64,000 nucleotides of DNA from Flavobacterium nitratireducens. Lineage in GTDB: Bacteria; Bacteroidota; Bacteroidia; Flavobacteriales; Flavobacteriaceae. Shown piece by piece: positions 53,647 through 62,700 of this stretch; position 1 is the first letter of the stretch, and every line of letters begins with the position of its first letter. The notes below the pieces were generated by a model. The model searched no databases. It was not told the DNA's origin and was given only the letters and a program-made list of their open reading frames with translations. Made by a program: the position numbers and the translations under genes. The stretch spans positions 2,294,001-2,358,000 of the forward strand of contig NZ_CP121111.1 of the NCBI RefSeq assembly GCF_029625335.1, written 5' to 3'.

Positions 53647-54123
53647 ATGAGTAACGTATCTTATTATACTGCAGAAGGATTAAAAAAGTTAAAGGAAGAA
53701 TTAGAGTATTTAAAAGCGGTGATGCGTCCTAAAGCATCTCAAGATATAGCCGAAGCTCGTGATAAAGGGGATTTGTCTGAGAATGCTGAGTATGATGCAG
53801 CTAAAGAAGCTCAAGGTTTGTTAGAAATGAAAATTTCTAAATTGGAGGAGTTATATGCTAATGCAAGATTAATTGATGAATCACAATTAGACCTTTCTAA
53901 AGTGTTGGTTTTATCTAGTGTTAAGATAAAAAACCAAGCTAATGGAATGGAAATGAAATATACTTTGGTAGCCGAAAGTGAAGCCGATTTAAAAACAGGT
54001 AAAATTTCGGTAACTTCTCCAATTGGAAAAGGATTACTAGGAAAATCAGTAGGTGAAGTAGCCGAAATAACAGTTCCTAACGGAAAATTGAAATTCGAAA
54101 TTTTAGAAATCACAAGAGAGTAG
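53647..54123 (+). CDS. greA: Transcription elongation factor GreA
   Basis: GreA rescues backtracked RNA polymerase by stimulating transcript cleavage. The 158-residue protein has an N-terminal coiled coil (residues 5-75, with the tip acidic pair in ARDKGDLSENAEYDAAKEA) and a C-terminal FKBP-like domain (ISVTSPIGKGLLGKSVGEVA). The start MSNVSYYTAEGLKKLKEEL is typical. It is preceded by a promoter-proximal hairpin and followed by the HIT gene 66 bases later. Confidence 0.93.
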   Translation: MSNVSYYTAEGLKKLKEELEYLKAVMRPKASQDIAEARDKGDLSENAEYDAAKEAQGLLEMKISKLEELYANARLIDESQLDLSKVLVLSSVKIKNQANGMEMKYTLVAESEADLKTGKISVTSPIGKGLLGKSVGEVAEITVPNGKLKFEILEITRE

Positions 54124-54189
54124 TTTTTAAATTTATATTTGTTTTTTTGTTTAATCGGATAAACGAATAACCAAATAACCCAATTAATA

Positions 54190-54576
54190 ATGAGTATATT
54201 CACCAAAATAGTAAAAGGAGAAATTCCATGTTATAAGATAGCTGAAGATGAAAATTACTTTGCTTTCTTGGATATTAATCCTAATGCAAAAGGGCATACT
54301 TTATGTATTCCTAAATTTGAAGTCGATAAGATTTTTGATATGGACGAAGCTCATTTTTTAGGGCTAATGCATTTTTCTAGAAAAGTTGCCAAAGCAATCG
54401 AAAAAACGGTTCCTTGTAATCGAATTGCTATTTCGGTTATAGGATTAGAAGTGCCACACGCTCATGTGCATTTGATTCCTTTGAACACTATGGAAGACAT
54501 TCGATTTCAGAAAAAAGTAACTTTGTCTAAAGAGGAATTTGAAAGTTTAGCTCAGGAAATTAGCGCTAATTTATAA
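54190..54576 (+). CDS. HIT family nucleotide hydrolase/transferase
   Basis: This 128-residue protein of the histidine-triad family probably acts on AMP-linked nucleotides. It starts MSIFTKIVKGEIPCYKIAED. The catalytic triad HxHxH appears as VPHAHVHLIPL near residue 94. It lies between greA and the transglutaminase-like gene and is followed by a terminator, so it is probably co-transcribed with greA. The substrate cannot be assigned. Confidence 0.92.
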   Translation: MSIFTKIVKGEIPCYKIAEDENYFAFLDINPNAKGHTLCIPKFEVDKIFDMDEAHFLGLMHFSRKVAKAIEKTVPCNRIAISVIGLEVPHAHVHLIPLNTMEDIRFQKKVTLSKEEFESLAQEISANL

Positions 54577-54597
54577 TACAATTTATCACTATAAACG

Positions 54598-54622
54598 ACA
54601 CGAATTTATTCGTGTTTTTTTT
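54598..54622 (+). terminator. Intrinsic terminator after the HIT gene
   Basis: ACACGAA (54598-54604) pairs with TTCGTGT (54609-54615), followed by a run of T to 54622. Confidence 0.8.
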
Positions 54623-54639
54623 CACCCAAAAATGATGAT

Positions 54640-55811
54640 ATGAGAAAATTTGTATCTTTTGTTTTTTTGTTAGTATCGGTTTTAAATACGGCCCAAACAA
54701 AATTACCTTACTTAGATATCGATACTAAAATTTCCAAGATTCCTGTTGAATTGAGTAAATCAACCACTGGAATAGCTCAATTTATCAATGATCATTTTAA
54801 ATCGGATAACGAAAAAATTAGAGCCGTTTTTTATTGGACAGCTACTAATATTAGTTACGATGTGGCGAATATGAATAATCCTAATCAATTTCAGACTTCG
54901 CAAGAAAAAATTGAAAATACCTTGAATACTAAAAAAGGAGTTTGTATTCATTATGCCGAAGTTTTTAATGATATTGCTCGAAAAGTGGGGATTCAATCTG
55001 AAATTATTTATGGTTATACCAAACAGCATGGAAAAATCGACCAATTATCTCATGCTTGGAGCGCCGCCAAAATTGATAATAAATGGTTTGTTTTTGATCC
55101 AACATGGGGTTCTGGGGGGTGAATAATGGAAAGTTTGTTAAAAAATTGAACAATGTTTACTTCAAAGTAGAACCTTCAAAAATGATTGTTTCGCATATGC
55201 CCTTTGATTATATGTGGCAATTTTTGAATTATCCAGTTTCTCATGACGCATTTTATGAAGGCAAAACACAATTGGATAAGGCCCAAAAATATTTTGATTT
55301 TGAGAAAGAAATCACGTTGTATTCTAAATTAAAGCAGAAAGATCAATTGTTTGAAACAGCTAAAAGAGTAGAGAAGTTAGGATTAAAAAACAGCTTGATT
55401 TCTTCCTATTATCAAAATAAAAAAGAGCATTGGAGTGGCTTAATGCAAAATGAAAATGTAGATAAAATGGATGCAATTGTTGCCGAATTAAATGAGGCAG
55501 TGTTACAGCTAAATGATTTTATTATGTACAGAAATAAAAAATTCAAGCCAACATTTCCAGATGAAAAGGTTGCTAAGATGATACAGATACCAAGAGAGAA
55601 ATTACAAAAATGTCAAAATGATGTTTTTAAAATTGTAATGGTGGATAGTCAAAATTTGTCTAATTTAAGTTCCTTAAAAAAGTCAATTGCGCAAGCTCTG
55701 GTTCAAGCCGATGAACACGCTTTGTTCGTAAAAGAGTATTTGAATGCTTCTAAAATTAAACGAAAGACGATGTTTTCTAAAGTGAGCTGGTTTGGAGTTC
55801 CTTTAAATTAG
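54640..55811 (+). pseudogene. Transglutaminase-like secreted protein, frameshifted at a G6 run
   Basis: This protein of about 390 residues has a signal peptide (MRKFVSFVFLLVSVLNTAQT) and a transglutaminase-like domain. The Cys-His-Asp triad is visible in KKGVCIHYAEVFND, LSHAWSAAKI and FDPTWGSGG. The frame breaks at a G6 run (55114-55119); one more G joins DPTWGSGG to VNNGKFVKKLNNVYF. The second half is helical. Such proteins may be peptidases or cross-linkers. A one-base sequence error is likely, because the rest is clean. It converges with the kinase gene, overlapping it by four bases. Confidence 0.8.
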
Positions 55812-56956
55812 TACAATTTATTCAAACTAATTTGCATTGTAGTTCCTTTTCCTATTTCGGATTGTAAAACTTTGATATTTCCTTTGTGGTATTCTTTTAC
55901 AATACGTTTAGTTAAAGAAAGACCTAATCCCCAACCTCTTTTTTTAGTGGTAAATCCAGGTTCGAAAATGGTGCTGAACTGATTTTTAGGAATACCACTT
56001 CCGGTATCCGTTACATTAATTTTAACCATATCAGAATCTTCGTGAATACTCACCACAATTTTACCCTTGCCTTTCATGGCATCAATAGCGTTTTTAATAA
56101 GATTTTCAATCGTCCAGCTGTGTAATGTTGGATTTAAAAGGGTGTAAATTTCCGATTTGGGACTTTCAAAAGAAAATTCAATTTGTTTAGAAAATCGCGA
56201 TTGCAGGTAGTTGTAGGTTTGAAATGTGGTCTCAACAATGTCGCATTTTTCTAATACAGGTTCCGAGCCAATTTTAGAAAAACGATCGGTAATAGTTTGA
56301 AGTCGGTTGATATCTTTCTCAATTTCCGAAGTGGTCGCAGGATCAATATCCTCTGTTTTTAAAATCTCCACCCAGCCTATTAAAGAAGAGAGCGGAGTTC
56401 CTATTTGATGCGCCGTTTCTTTAGCCATACCAGCCCAAAGTTTATTTTGAGTAGCAATTTTGGTACTTCGATAAAAATAATAAATCAGTGCCGAAAAGAG
56501 GAAAATAATTAGTAACAAGGCGATAGGATAATATTTTAATTTATTCAATAAAGCCGAGTTGCCATAATACCATTTTTGGAACTTATGAGGGGCATATTCA
56601 ATGATTATGGGCTCGTTTTCTTTTTTTAATTCGGCTAAAAATTGTGTTGCTTTTTCTTTGTCATTAATGATGCTTTCGTCAATATTAATAGTGTTAATAA
56701 TACTATCGTTTTCGGTAAGAATTACGGGAATTGAGGTGTTGTTTTTAAAAATTTGAAGCGGCAGTTCTACATCAGTATTTTCGTCGGCATTTATAAGTGT
56801 TTTTTGGGCTTTCGCCAAAAGATTCATTTTAAGACGTTCTTCATTTTTAAAAATCTGAAAAAAGGTATAGGTATTCCATAGTATTAATGAAATGATAAGA
56901 AATGAAGCAAAAATAAGTATCCATCTTCCGGTACTTCTTTTATCAGAAAACTGCAT
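55808..56956 (-). CDS. Sensor histidine kinase
   Basis: This 382-residue membrane kinase has two helices (about residues 12-33 and 140-160) flanking an extracytoplasmic sensor region. The HisKA domain contains MAKETAHQIGTPLSSLIGWVE near residue 180 with the phosphorylated His. A HATPase domain follows with NLIKNAIDAMKGKG, DTGSGIPKNQF and TTKKRGWGLGLSLTKRI. No response regulator gene lies next to it, so its partner is elsewhere. The 326 bases upstream hold only low-complexity DNA and the promoter of the DUF3127 gene. Confidence 0.9.
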   Translation of the reverse strand: MQFSDKRSTGRWILIFASFLIISLILWNTYTFFQIFKNEERLKMNLLAKAQKTLINADENTDVELPLQIFKNNTSIPVILTENDSIINTINIDESIINDKEKATQFLAELKKENEPIIIEYAPHKFQKWYYGNSALLNKLKYYPIALLLIIFLFSALIYYFYRSTKIATQNKLWAGMAKETAHQIGTPLSSLIGWVEILKTEDIDPATTSEIEKDINRLQTITDRFSKIGSEPVLEKCDIVETTFQTYNYLQSRFSKQIEFSFESPKSEIYTLLNPTLHSWTIENLIKNAIDAMKGKGKIVVSIHEDSDMVKINVTDTGSGIPKNQFSTIFEPGFTTKKRGWGLGLSLTKRIVKEYHKGNIKVLQSEIGKGTTMQISLNKLY

Positions 56957-57144
56957 AAATAATTTTTTGAGCTATAAATATAACGAAATATACTAAGGAT
57001 TGTTTTAGTTTCACTTCAAAGTTTTTCATGTTCAACAAGAAGGAGTAAGGAATAATTCAACTTCAGGATTCCCTTGTTTGCCAGCTATTTAAAAATAAAA
57101 TTGAAATTGTAAAACAATCTTTATTATCAGATAGAAGAAGTTGT

Positions 57145-57152
57145 TATATTTG
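57145..57152 (+). promoter_or_regulatory. Candidate -7 box in the 326-base gap before the DUF3127 gene
   Basis: TATATTTG matches the Bacteroidetes -7 element and would give a leader of about 120 bases. No TTG stands at the expected distance upstream. A 13-codon frame (MKDLVWHKNTFDK, starting at 57214) lies in the leader but has nothing to support it. Otherwise the gap 56957-57282 has no gene that I can see. Confidence 0.45.
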
Positions 57153-57282
57153 TATATCAAATGTTTTTTAGTTTCGGTTTTCCATTCGATTGATTTTGAG
57201 ATATTCATACAAAATGAAAGACTTGGTCTGGCATAAAAACACTTTTGATAAATAATAATATATAACAGTTAAAATAGCGAAG

Positions 57283-57654
57283 ATGGAAGTTACAGGGAAA
57301 ATTAAAGTTGTTAATCCAGAACAACAAGTTAGTGCCTCATTTAGAAAAAGAGAAGTAGTTGTAACTACAGAGGAACAATATCCTCAACATATATTGATTG
57401 AATTTACACAAGATAAATGTGATTTATTGAGTAATTACAATATTGGTGAAGCCGTAAAAGTATCTATTAATTTAAGAGGTAGAGAATGGGTTAATCCACA
57501 AGGAGAAACAAGATACTTTAACAGTATTCAAGGATGGAGAATTGAAAGACTAGCTACTGAAGCTCCAGCTGCTGCTGCTCCTATGCCAGCTGCGCCAGCT
57601 TTTGCTCCTGCAACTAATTTAAACGAAGACGAACCAGACGATTTACCATTCTAA
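57283..57654 (+). CDS. DUF3127 family protein with SSB-like C-terminal tip
   Basis: This 123-residue protein has an N-terminal beta-rich domain (MEVTGKIKVVNPEQQVS to SIQGWRIERL), which resembles an OB-fold as in single-strand DNA-binding proteins. An Ala/Pro-rich linker follows, and the acidic tail ends EPDDLPF. The real SSB of this genome (33067-33507) ends in NDLPF, so the two share the partner-binding tip. DUF3127 is of unknown function; a DNA-binding role is an inference. The gene stands alone before a strong terminator. Confidence 0.85.
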   Translation: MEVTGKIKVVNPEQQVSASFRKREVVVTTEEQYPQHILIEFTQDKCDLLSNYNIGEAVKVSINLRGREWVNPQGETRYFNSIQGWRIERLATEAPAAAAPMPAAPAFAPATNLNEDEPDDLPF

Positions 57655-57675
57655 AATTTAAATTCTAAATTTTTA

Positions 57676-57728
57676 AAATTCCAAATTCCAATTAGCTCTT
57701 TATTAATTGGAATTTGGAATTTCTTTTT
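57676..57728 (+). terminator. Long-stem terminator after the DUF3127 gene
   Basis: A 19-base arm (57676-57694) is perfectly complementary to 57704-57722, with GCTCTTTAT in the loop and T residues afterwards. The unusually long AT-rich stem makes it very stable. Confidence 0.85.
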
Positions 57729-57775
57729 TGGAACTTTTATTGATTTTTGAATTGTCATTGAATTGGATATTAGGA

Positions 57776-57912
57776 CTGTCCGCTATGCGGACTAAATAAA
57801 AAATAGGCCACAGACCTGTCTGCCGACAGGCAGTTGACACTGATTGAACAGATAAAAACGGATTTTTAAAGCTCTTTGTGAATCACAATCTGCGATAATC
57901 TGTTCAATCCGT
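57776..57912. repeat. Dispersed palindromic spacer repeats between DUF3127 and aat
   Basis: This gap (57655-57980) holds no gene that I can see. It contains nested inverted repeats: CCTGTC-TGCC-GACAGG at 57815-57830, and GATTGAACAGAT (57842-57853) with ATCTGTTCAATC (57898-57909). The style, with ACAGATAAAA and CACAG words, is that of interspersed repeats in flavobacterial genomes. Confidence 0.6.
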
Positions 57913-57980
57913 TTCATCTGTGTGCCATTCTCAATGATTGATATAAGAAACGGATAGTCATATTGGAAATTGATTGAATC

Positions 57981-58616
57981 ATGTTTTATCTTACCGAAGA
58001 TTTATTTTTCCCGCCCGTTCATTTAGCCCATTCTTCCGGAATTATTGGCTTAGGTGGTGATTTGTCTCCAGAAAGGCTTCAGTTAGCGTATCAAAGCGGA
58101 ATTTTTCCTTGGTTCGAAGACGGAGAACCTATTACTTGGTGGTCTCCTAATCCTAGGATGGTGCTGTTTTTAGACGAATTGGTCGTTTCTAAAAGCATGC
58201 GAAATATTCGCAATAGAAAGATTTTTAAAGTTACGTTCAATAAGGATTTTCGAGCTGTAATTTCCAATTGTCAAATTATCAAAAGAGAAGGACAAAACGG
58301 CACCTGGATTACCGATGATATGATTGAGGCTTATTGTAAATTGCATGATTTAGGGATAGCCAAATCAGTTGAGGTGTGGCAGGATGATGAATTAGTTGGC
58401 GGACTTTATGGTGTTGATTTGGGTCATGTTTTTTGTGGCGAAAGTATGTTTTCTAAGGTTTCCAATGCTTCTAAAGTTGCCTTTATAGCTCTAGTCGAAA
58501 AACTAAAAAAAGAGCATTACAAACTGCTCGATTGTCAGGTGTACAATTCGCATTTAGAAAGTTTAGGTTGTCGCGAAATTAGTAGGGATGATTTTATGTC
58601 GATTTTAAAAAGTTAA
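57981..58616 (+). CDS. aat: Leucyl/phenylalanyl-tRNA--protein transferase
   Basis: Aat adds Leu or Phe from tRNA to proteins with N-terminal Lys or Arg, feeding the N-end rule. The 211-residue protein has the core FPWFEDGEPITWWSPNPRMVLF near residue 44, WITDDMIEAYCKLHDLG near residue 113 and GVDLGHVFCGESMFSKVSNASK near residue 143. It is normal in length. It converges with the ThiF-like gene and overlaps it by 12 bases. Confidence 0.93.
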   Translation: MFYLTEDLFFPPVHLAHSSGIIGLGGDLSPERLQLAYQSGIFPWFEDGEPITWWSPNPRMVLFLDELVVSKSMRNIRNRKIFKVTFNKDFRAVISNCQIIKREGQNGTWITDDMIEAYCKLHDLGIAKSVEVWQDDELVGGLYGVDLGHVFCGESMFSKVSNASKVAFIALVEKLKKEHYKLLDCQVYNSHLESLGCREISRDDFMSILKS

Positions 58617-59315
58617 TTTGGTAAAACTCCAATCTAGGGTTTTGAATAAGACCAATTGGTTTTGTAAACTCGGTAATCCAATAATCAATTTTAAAGTTTC
58701 ATGCGCCATCATTGTTCCAATCATACCAGGTAAAGTACCCAAAACTCCATTAAAACTGCAATTAGGAACATCTTTTGGATTGGGTGGTTCCGGAAATAAG
58801 TCCCGTAGGTTTTTACTTCCCTGATGGTTAAAAACAGCAATTTGACCTTCAAAGCCTAAAATGCTTCCATAAACCAACGTTTTGTTTAAGGCTACACAGG
58901 TATCATTCACTAAATAACGTGTTTTAAAATTATCCGAACCATCCACTACAATATCAAATTCAGCTATAATTTTTGCAGCGTTTTCAAGAGTTAGTTTTTC
59001 TTCAAAAGCCAGAACCTTAATCAATGGATTTAGTTTTTCAACGGTTGTTTTCGCTGTTGAAGCTTTGGCTAATCCAACTTGTTTTTCGGTATATAAAATT
59101 TGGCGGTGAAGATTATGAATTTCGATAGTGTCAAAATCTACAATGCCAATGGTTCCAACACCTGCAGGAGCAATGTATTGCAAAATGGGGCATCCTAAAC
59201 CGCCGGCACCAATAACAAGTACTTTGGCACTTTTTAATTTTTCTTGTCCTTCTTCTCCTATTTCAGGTAAAATTACCTGTCGATTGTATCTTAAAAAATC
59301 TTGTATAACGCTCAT
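58605..59315 (-). CDS. HesA/MoeB/ThiF family adenylyltransferase
   Basis: This 236-residue E1-like enzyme probably adenylates the ThiS C-terminus for thiazole sulfur transfer, as the last gene of the thi operon. The ATP site is seen in VIGAGGLGCPILQYIAPAGV and the sulfur-carrier contact in DFDTIEIHNLHRQILY. The two CxxC zinc pairs of E. coli MoeB/ThiF are absent: the first position reads NLRDLFPEPP and the chain ends without CPxC. Either it works without zinc or it has a changed role. Confidence 0.85.
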   Translation of the reverse strand: MSVIQDFLRYNRQVILPEIGEEGQEKLKSAKVLVIGAGGLGCPILQYIAPAGVGTIGIVDFDTIEIHNLHRQILYTEKQVGLAKASTAKTTVEKLNPLIKVLAFEEKLTLENAAKIIAEFDIVVDGSDNFKTRYLVNDTCVALNKTLVYGSILGFEGQIAVFNHQGSKNLRDLFPEPPNPKDVPNCSFNGVLGTLPGMIGTMMAHETLKLIIGLPSLQNQLVLFKTLDWSFTKLTF

Positions 59316-59341
59316 TACATCTGCAATCTAAAATCGTTAAT

Positions 59342-60463
59342 CTAAAATTTAAAATCAAAAGTTCTATCCCAATCTTTCCAAACAGGTTCGTATCCTCTTT
59401 CGGTAATAATTTTTGCAATTTCTGCTACTGAACGTTCATCACTAATTTCAAATTGCTCCAATGATTGTGGGTCAACCACATAACCTCCTGGATTGGTTTT
59501 AGAACCTGCACTCATACTGGTTGTTCCAATTGGGATGATGTTGTTTCGAAATTTTTCATTTTCTCGGGTTGAGATTGAAATTTCCAAATCTTCATTCCAC
59601 AAGCGATAGGCGCAAATTAATTGGGTTAAATCTTTGTCGTCCATGATAAAATTAGGTTCGATAATGCCTTCGGCAGGTCGTAATCTAGGGAAAGAAACAG
59701 AGTATTTGGTTTGCCAATAGGTTTTTTGCAAATAATACAAATGCAAGGCATTGAAAAAACTATCGGTGCGCCAATCTTCCAAACCTAATAAAACGCCTAA
59801 ACCTATTTTGTGAATTCCTGCTTTTCCAATGCGATCAGGAGTGTCAAGACGGTAATCAAAATTTGATTTTTTACCCTTGGTATGGTATTTTTTATACACT
59901 TCCTGATGGTAGGTTTCCTGATACACCAATACCGAATACACGCCAGCCTTGTGCAAACGTTCATAATCATCCTGTGAAAGCGGTTGGACTTCTACTGAAA
60001 TAAGGGAAAATTGTGCTTTTATTTGTTCTATTGCGTTAAGGAAATAATTGATATTTACCGTATAATTGGCTTCGCCAGTAACTAACAGAACATGATCAAA
60101 ACCCAAATTCTTCAAGGCTTGAGCTTCTATTTTGATTTCAGAATCCGTTAGGGTTTTACGCTTGATTTTATTATCTAAACTAAAACCACAATAGGTACAA
60201 ATATTTTGGCATTCATTGCTTAGATACAAAGGCGCATACATTTGGATGGTTTTCCCAAAACGTTTCTTAGTCAGTTCGTGACTTTTTTGGGCCATCAATT
60301 CTAAGTAGCCTTGGGCAGCAGGAGAAATCAATACCAGAAAATCATCCAGATTTCTTTTGGATTTTGCTAAGGTTTGTTCTACTTGCCTAGTTGTAGTGTT
60401 ATAAATTTTGGATTGAATTTCGTTCCAGTTGTATTGTTCAAAAACCGATTTAAATGTTGTCAT
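59342..60463 (-). CDS. thiH: 2-iminoacetate synthase ThiH (tyrosine lyase)
   Basis: ThiH is a radical-SAM enzyme that cleaves tyrosine to dehydroglycine for the thiazole ring. The protein of about 373 residues has the Cx3Cx2C cluster in NECQNICTYCGFSLDNK near residue 75, LLVTGEANYTVNINYFL, and the family end PVWKDWDRTFDFKF. The ATG at 60463 (MTTFKSVFEQYNW) is chosen, since the longer frame to 60499 reads into a dispersed palindrome. It lies between thiG and the thiF-like gene. Confidence 0.93.
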   Translation of the reverse strand: MTTFKSVFEQYNWNEIQSKIYNTTTRQVEQTLAKSKRNLDDFLVLISPAAQGYLELMAQKSHELTKKRFGKTIQMYAPLYLSNECQNICTYCGFSLDNKIKRKTLTDSEIKIEAQALKNLGFDHVLLVTGEANYTVNINYFLNAIEQIKAQFSLISVEVQPLSQDDYERLHKAGVYSVLVYQETYHQEVYKKYHTKGKKSNFDYRLDTPDRIGKAGIHKIGLGVLLGLEDWRTDSFFNALHLYYLQKTYWQTKYSVSFPRLRPAEGIIEPNFIMDDKDLTQLICAYRLWNEDLEISISTRENEKFRNNIIPIGTTSMSAGSKTNPGGYVVDPQSLEQFEISDERSVAEIAKIITERGYEPVWKDWDRTFDFKF

Positions 60464-60465
60464 AG

Positions 60466-60554
60466 CTTTTAACCTCAAAGGGCACAAAGATTTACGCAAA
60501 GTTCGCTAAGCTTTGCGTTCTTGGCGCTTTGCTTTGCGAACTTTGCGGTTAAAG
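60466..60554. repeat. Imperfect palindromic repeat between thiG and thiH
   Basis: The two ends form an inverted repeat: CTTTTAACCTCAAAG (60466-60480) against CTTTGCGGTTAAAG (60541-60554). Inside are smaller pairs, such as CGCAAAG-TTCGCTAAG-CTTTGCG. A related word occurs at 50830-50855. Lying inside the operon, it would form a large hairpin between two cistrons. Confidence 0.7.
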
Positions 60555-60556
60555 TA

Positions 60557-61333
60557 TTATTCATATAAAAACGCCGTCAAAGGACTCGAAGCTACCGCCT
60601 GATTGAATTGCTGTGCTAATTGGGCTTCGTAAGCTTTTCGACCAGCAATAACGGCTTCTTTGAAAGCTTCTGCCATTAGTTTTGGATTTCCGGCAACCGC
60701 AATTGCGGTATTCACAAGAACAGCATCTGCTCCCATTTCCATAGCTTTCGCAGCGTCTGAAGGAGCTCCAATACCCGCATCAATAATTACAGGAACCTTA
60801 GACTGTTCGATAATGATTTCCAGAAAATCAATGGTTTTTAATCCTTTGTTGCTGCCAATTGGCGATCCTAAAGGCATAGCTGCTGCTGTTCCTACATCTT
60901 CTAAACGTTTGCACAAAACAGGATCGGCATGGATGTAAGGTAAAACGATAAAACCCAGTTTAGCCAATTCCTCTGTTGCTTTTAAGGTTTCAATGGGATC
61001 CGGTAAAAGGTATCTTGGATCAGGATGAATTTCGAGTTTTACCCAATTTGTTTCCAGTGCTTCTCTGGCCAATTGTGCTGCAAAAACAGCTTCCTTGGCA
61101 TTTCTAGCACCTGATGTATTTGGTAATAAATTGATTCTAGGGTGTTTTAAATGCGATAAAATAGCATCGGTATCCGTTTCTAAATCGACACGTTTTAAGG
61201 CTACCGTTACTAATTCGCTCTCCGAAGCCAGAATTGCTTCTTCCATTTGAACATTCGAACCAAATTTTCCTGTTCCTAAAAACAATCGTGAATTTAGTTC
61301 TTTATCACCAATTTTAAATGTTGACTGGTTCAT
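60557..61333 (-). CDS. thiG: Thiazole synthase ThiG
   Basis: ThiG builds the thiazole ring from DXP, dehydroglycine and ThiS thiocarboxylate. The protein of about 258 residues starts [20 protein letters not shown], the usual N-terminus, with the longer frame to 61345 adding four residues. Conserved parts are [31 protein letters not shown] (active-site region) and [25 protein letters not shown]. It overlaps the end of thiE by about 20 bases and is followed by thiH. Confidence 0.94.
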   Translation of the reverse strand: MNQSTFKIGDKELNSRLFLGTGKFGSNVQMEEAILASESELVTVALKRVDLETDTDAILSHLKHPRINLLPNTSGARNAKEAVFAAQLAREALETNWVKLEIHPDPRYLLPDPIETLKATEELAKLGFIVLPYIHADPVLCKRLEDVGTAAAMPLGSPIGSNKGLKTIDFLEIIIEQSKVPVIIDAGIGAPSDAAKAMEMGADAVLVNTAIAVAGNPKLMAEAFKEAVIAGRKAYEAQLAQQFNQAVASSPLTAFLYE

Positions 61334-61952
61334 ATAATGTTTCATTAAGTTTTGTTATTAATTCGGTTTTGTTGTCGTTTTCGGTAATTAATCCCGAAAC
61401 AGCAATGCCATGAATTCCTGTTTGGATTATTGCAGGAACATCCTCTAATTGAATACCACCAATCGCATAAATTGGAGTTGAAATTCCCAGAAGTCTTAAT
61501 TCTGTTACCATATTTTGGTAGCCTTCCAGACCTAAAATCGGACTTAGATTGTCTTTCGTTTTAGTAAAACGGAATGGTCCCAAACCAATATAATCAGCTC
61601 CTTCTTTGATTTGTTTTTGAACGTCTTCCAAGGTGTTGGCAGTACCACCAATAATTTTATTTGGTCCTAAAATTTCTCTGGCATTCGATATTTTCATGTC
61701 TTTTAGACCTAAATGAACGCCATCAGCATTGATTTTTTGAGCTAAGGAAACATTGTCGTTAATGATAAAAGTAGCTCCAAATTCAGTGCACAATTTTTTT
61801 ACGGCTTCCGCCATAGTTTCCATGTCTTCAGACGTTGCTTTTTTAAAACGAAGCTGAATCCATTTGCAACCATGTTCTAAGGCTTGACTAATGTTTGCTA
61901 ATTGCTCGTCAACGGAGTTTCCCTGTGAGATATATTGAAAACGATTATACAT
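61314..61952 (-). CDS. thiE: Thiamine-phosphate synthase ThiE
   Basis: ThiE condenses HMP diphosphate and thiazole phosphate into thiamine phosphate. The 212-residue TIM-barrel shows [24 protein letters not shown] near residue 84 (pyrophosphate/HMP site), [26 protein letters not shown] and [18 protein letters not shown]. It overlaps thiD by eight bases and thiG by about 20 bases, so translation is coupled. It is the true ThiE of the two thiE-like genes here. Confidence 0.92.
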   Translation of the reverse strand: MYNRFQYISQGNSVDEQLANISQALEHGCKWIQLRFKKATSEDMETMAEAVKKLCTEFGATFIINDNVSLAQKINADGVHLGLKDMKISNAREILGPNKIIGGTANTLEDVQKQIKEGADYIGLGPFRFTKTKDNLSPILGLEGYQNMVTELRLLGISTPIYAIGGIQLEDVPAIIQTGIHGIAVSGLITENDNKTELITKLNETLYEPVNI

Positions 61953-62700
61953 AATGATTTCCTAGTAGTTTTGGGGTTGATAATAAAAAGTTTTCGGTAT
62001 ATGCTTTGGCATTTTTACAGGCTCTTAACAGTTCTTGTTCTAAGGCAATATTGGCAGTAATTGCTGCAGATAAAACACAGCCTGAACCGTGTTTTTCGTA
62101 TATATGAGTAGTATTTGGCGAAAGCCTGAAAAAGTGTTGCTGACTATGTAAAAAATCAGTGCCAATTTCGTTAGGATTATGCCCGCCTTTTAATAAAATA
62201 GCGCAGTGTTTCGATATTTTTTCAGTAATGATTTCGATAGTAGCTTCTTTAGTGTCTAATTTCAATATTTCATTGTAATTGGGAGTGATGAGTTCGATTT
62301 CTTTTAGAATTGCAACTAAATCATTTTGGTTTTCAATATTCAGAAAATCAAATTCGGTAGTCGATTTTAAAACGGTATCCCAAACTATTTTGGTTTTTGG
62401 CGAAAGTTTTTTTATCAAAAAAACAATTTCTTTTAAATAAGGCAGAGAGGGAACAATTCCAATTTTGACTGCTTTGATGTTGTAAGAGCCAAATAAGGTT
62501 TCAATAGATTGTAAAACGAATTCTAGTGCTGTCCATTGGATGTTCACAAATTCATTTTCAGTTTGTATTGTATTAGCAGTACAAACAGCCAAGCCATACA
62601 CCTGATGTTGTTCAAAGGTTTTAATATCGGCCAAAACTCCTGCACCAGCCGAAGGATCAAAACCGGCAATGCTTAAAACGAAAGGGCGATTTGTTGGCAT
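61945..62700 (-). CDS. thiD: Hydroxymethylpyrimidine/phosphomethylpyrimidine kinase ThiD
   Basis: ThiD phosphorylates HMP and then HMP phosphate. The 251-residue ribokinase-like enzyme starts MPTNRPFVLSIAGFDPSAGA, and has the substrate loop AGAGVLADIKTFEQHQVYGLAV and the anion hole EKHGSGCVLSAAITANIAL near residue 210. It overlaps the thiE-like gene upstream by 28 bases and thiE by eight bases. All evidence supports the minus-strand operon. Confidence 0.93.
   Translation of the reverse strand: MPTNRPFVLSIAGFDPSAGAGVLADIKTFEQHQVYGLAVCTANTIQTENEFVNIQWTALEFVLQSIETLFGSYNIKAVKIGIVPSLPYLKEIVFLIKKLSPKTKIVWDTVLKSTTEFDFLNIENQNDLVAILKEIELITPNYNEILKLDTKEATIEIITEKISKHCAILLKGGHNPNEIGTDFLHSQQHFFRLSPNTTHIYEKHGSGCVLSAAITANIALEQELLRACKNAKAYTENFLLSTPKLLGNHYV

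Noticed and set aside
57214..57255. Possible 13-codon leader peptide before the DUF3127 gene
   Set aside because: No start signal, conservation or attenuator supports it.
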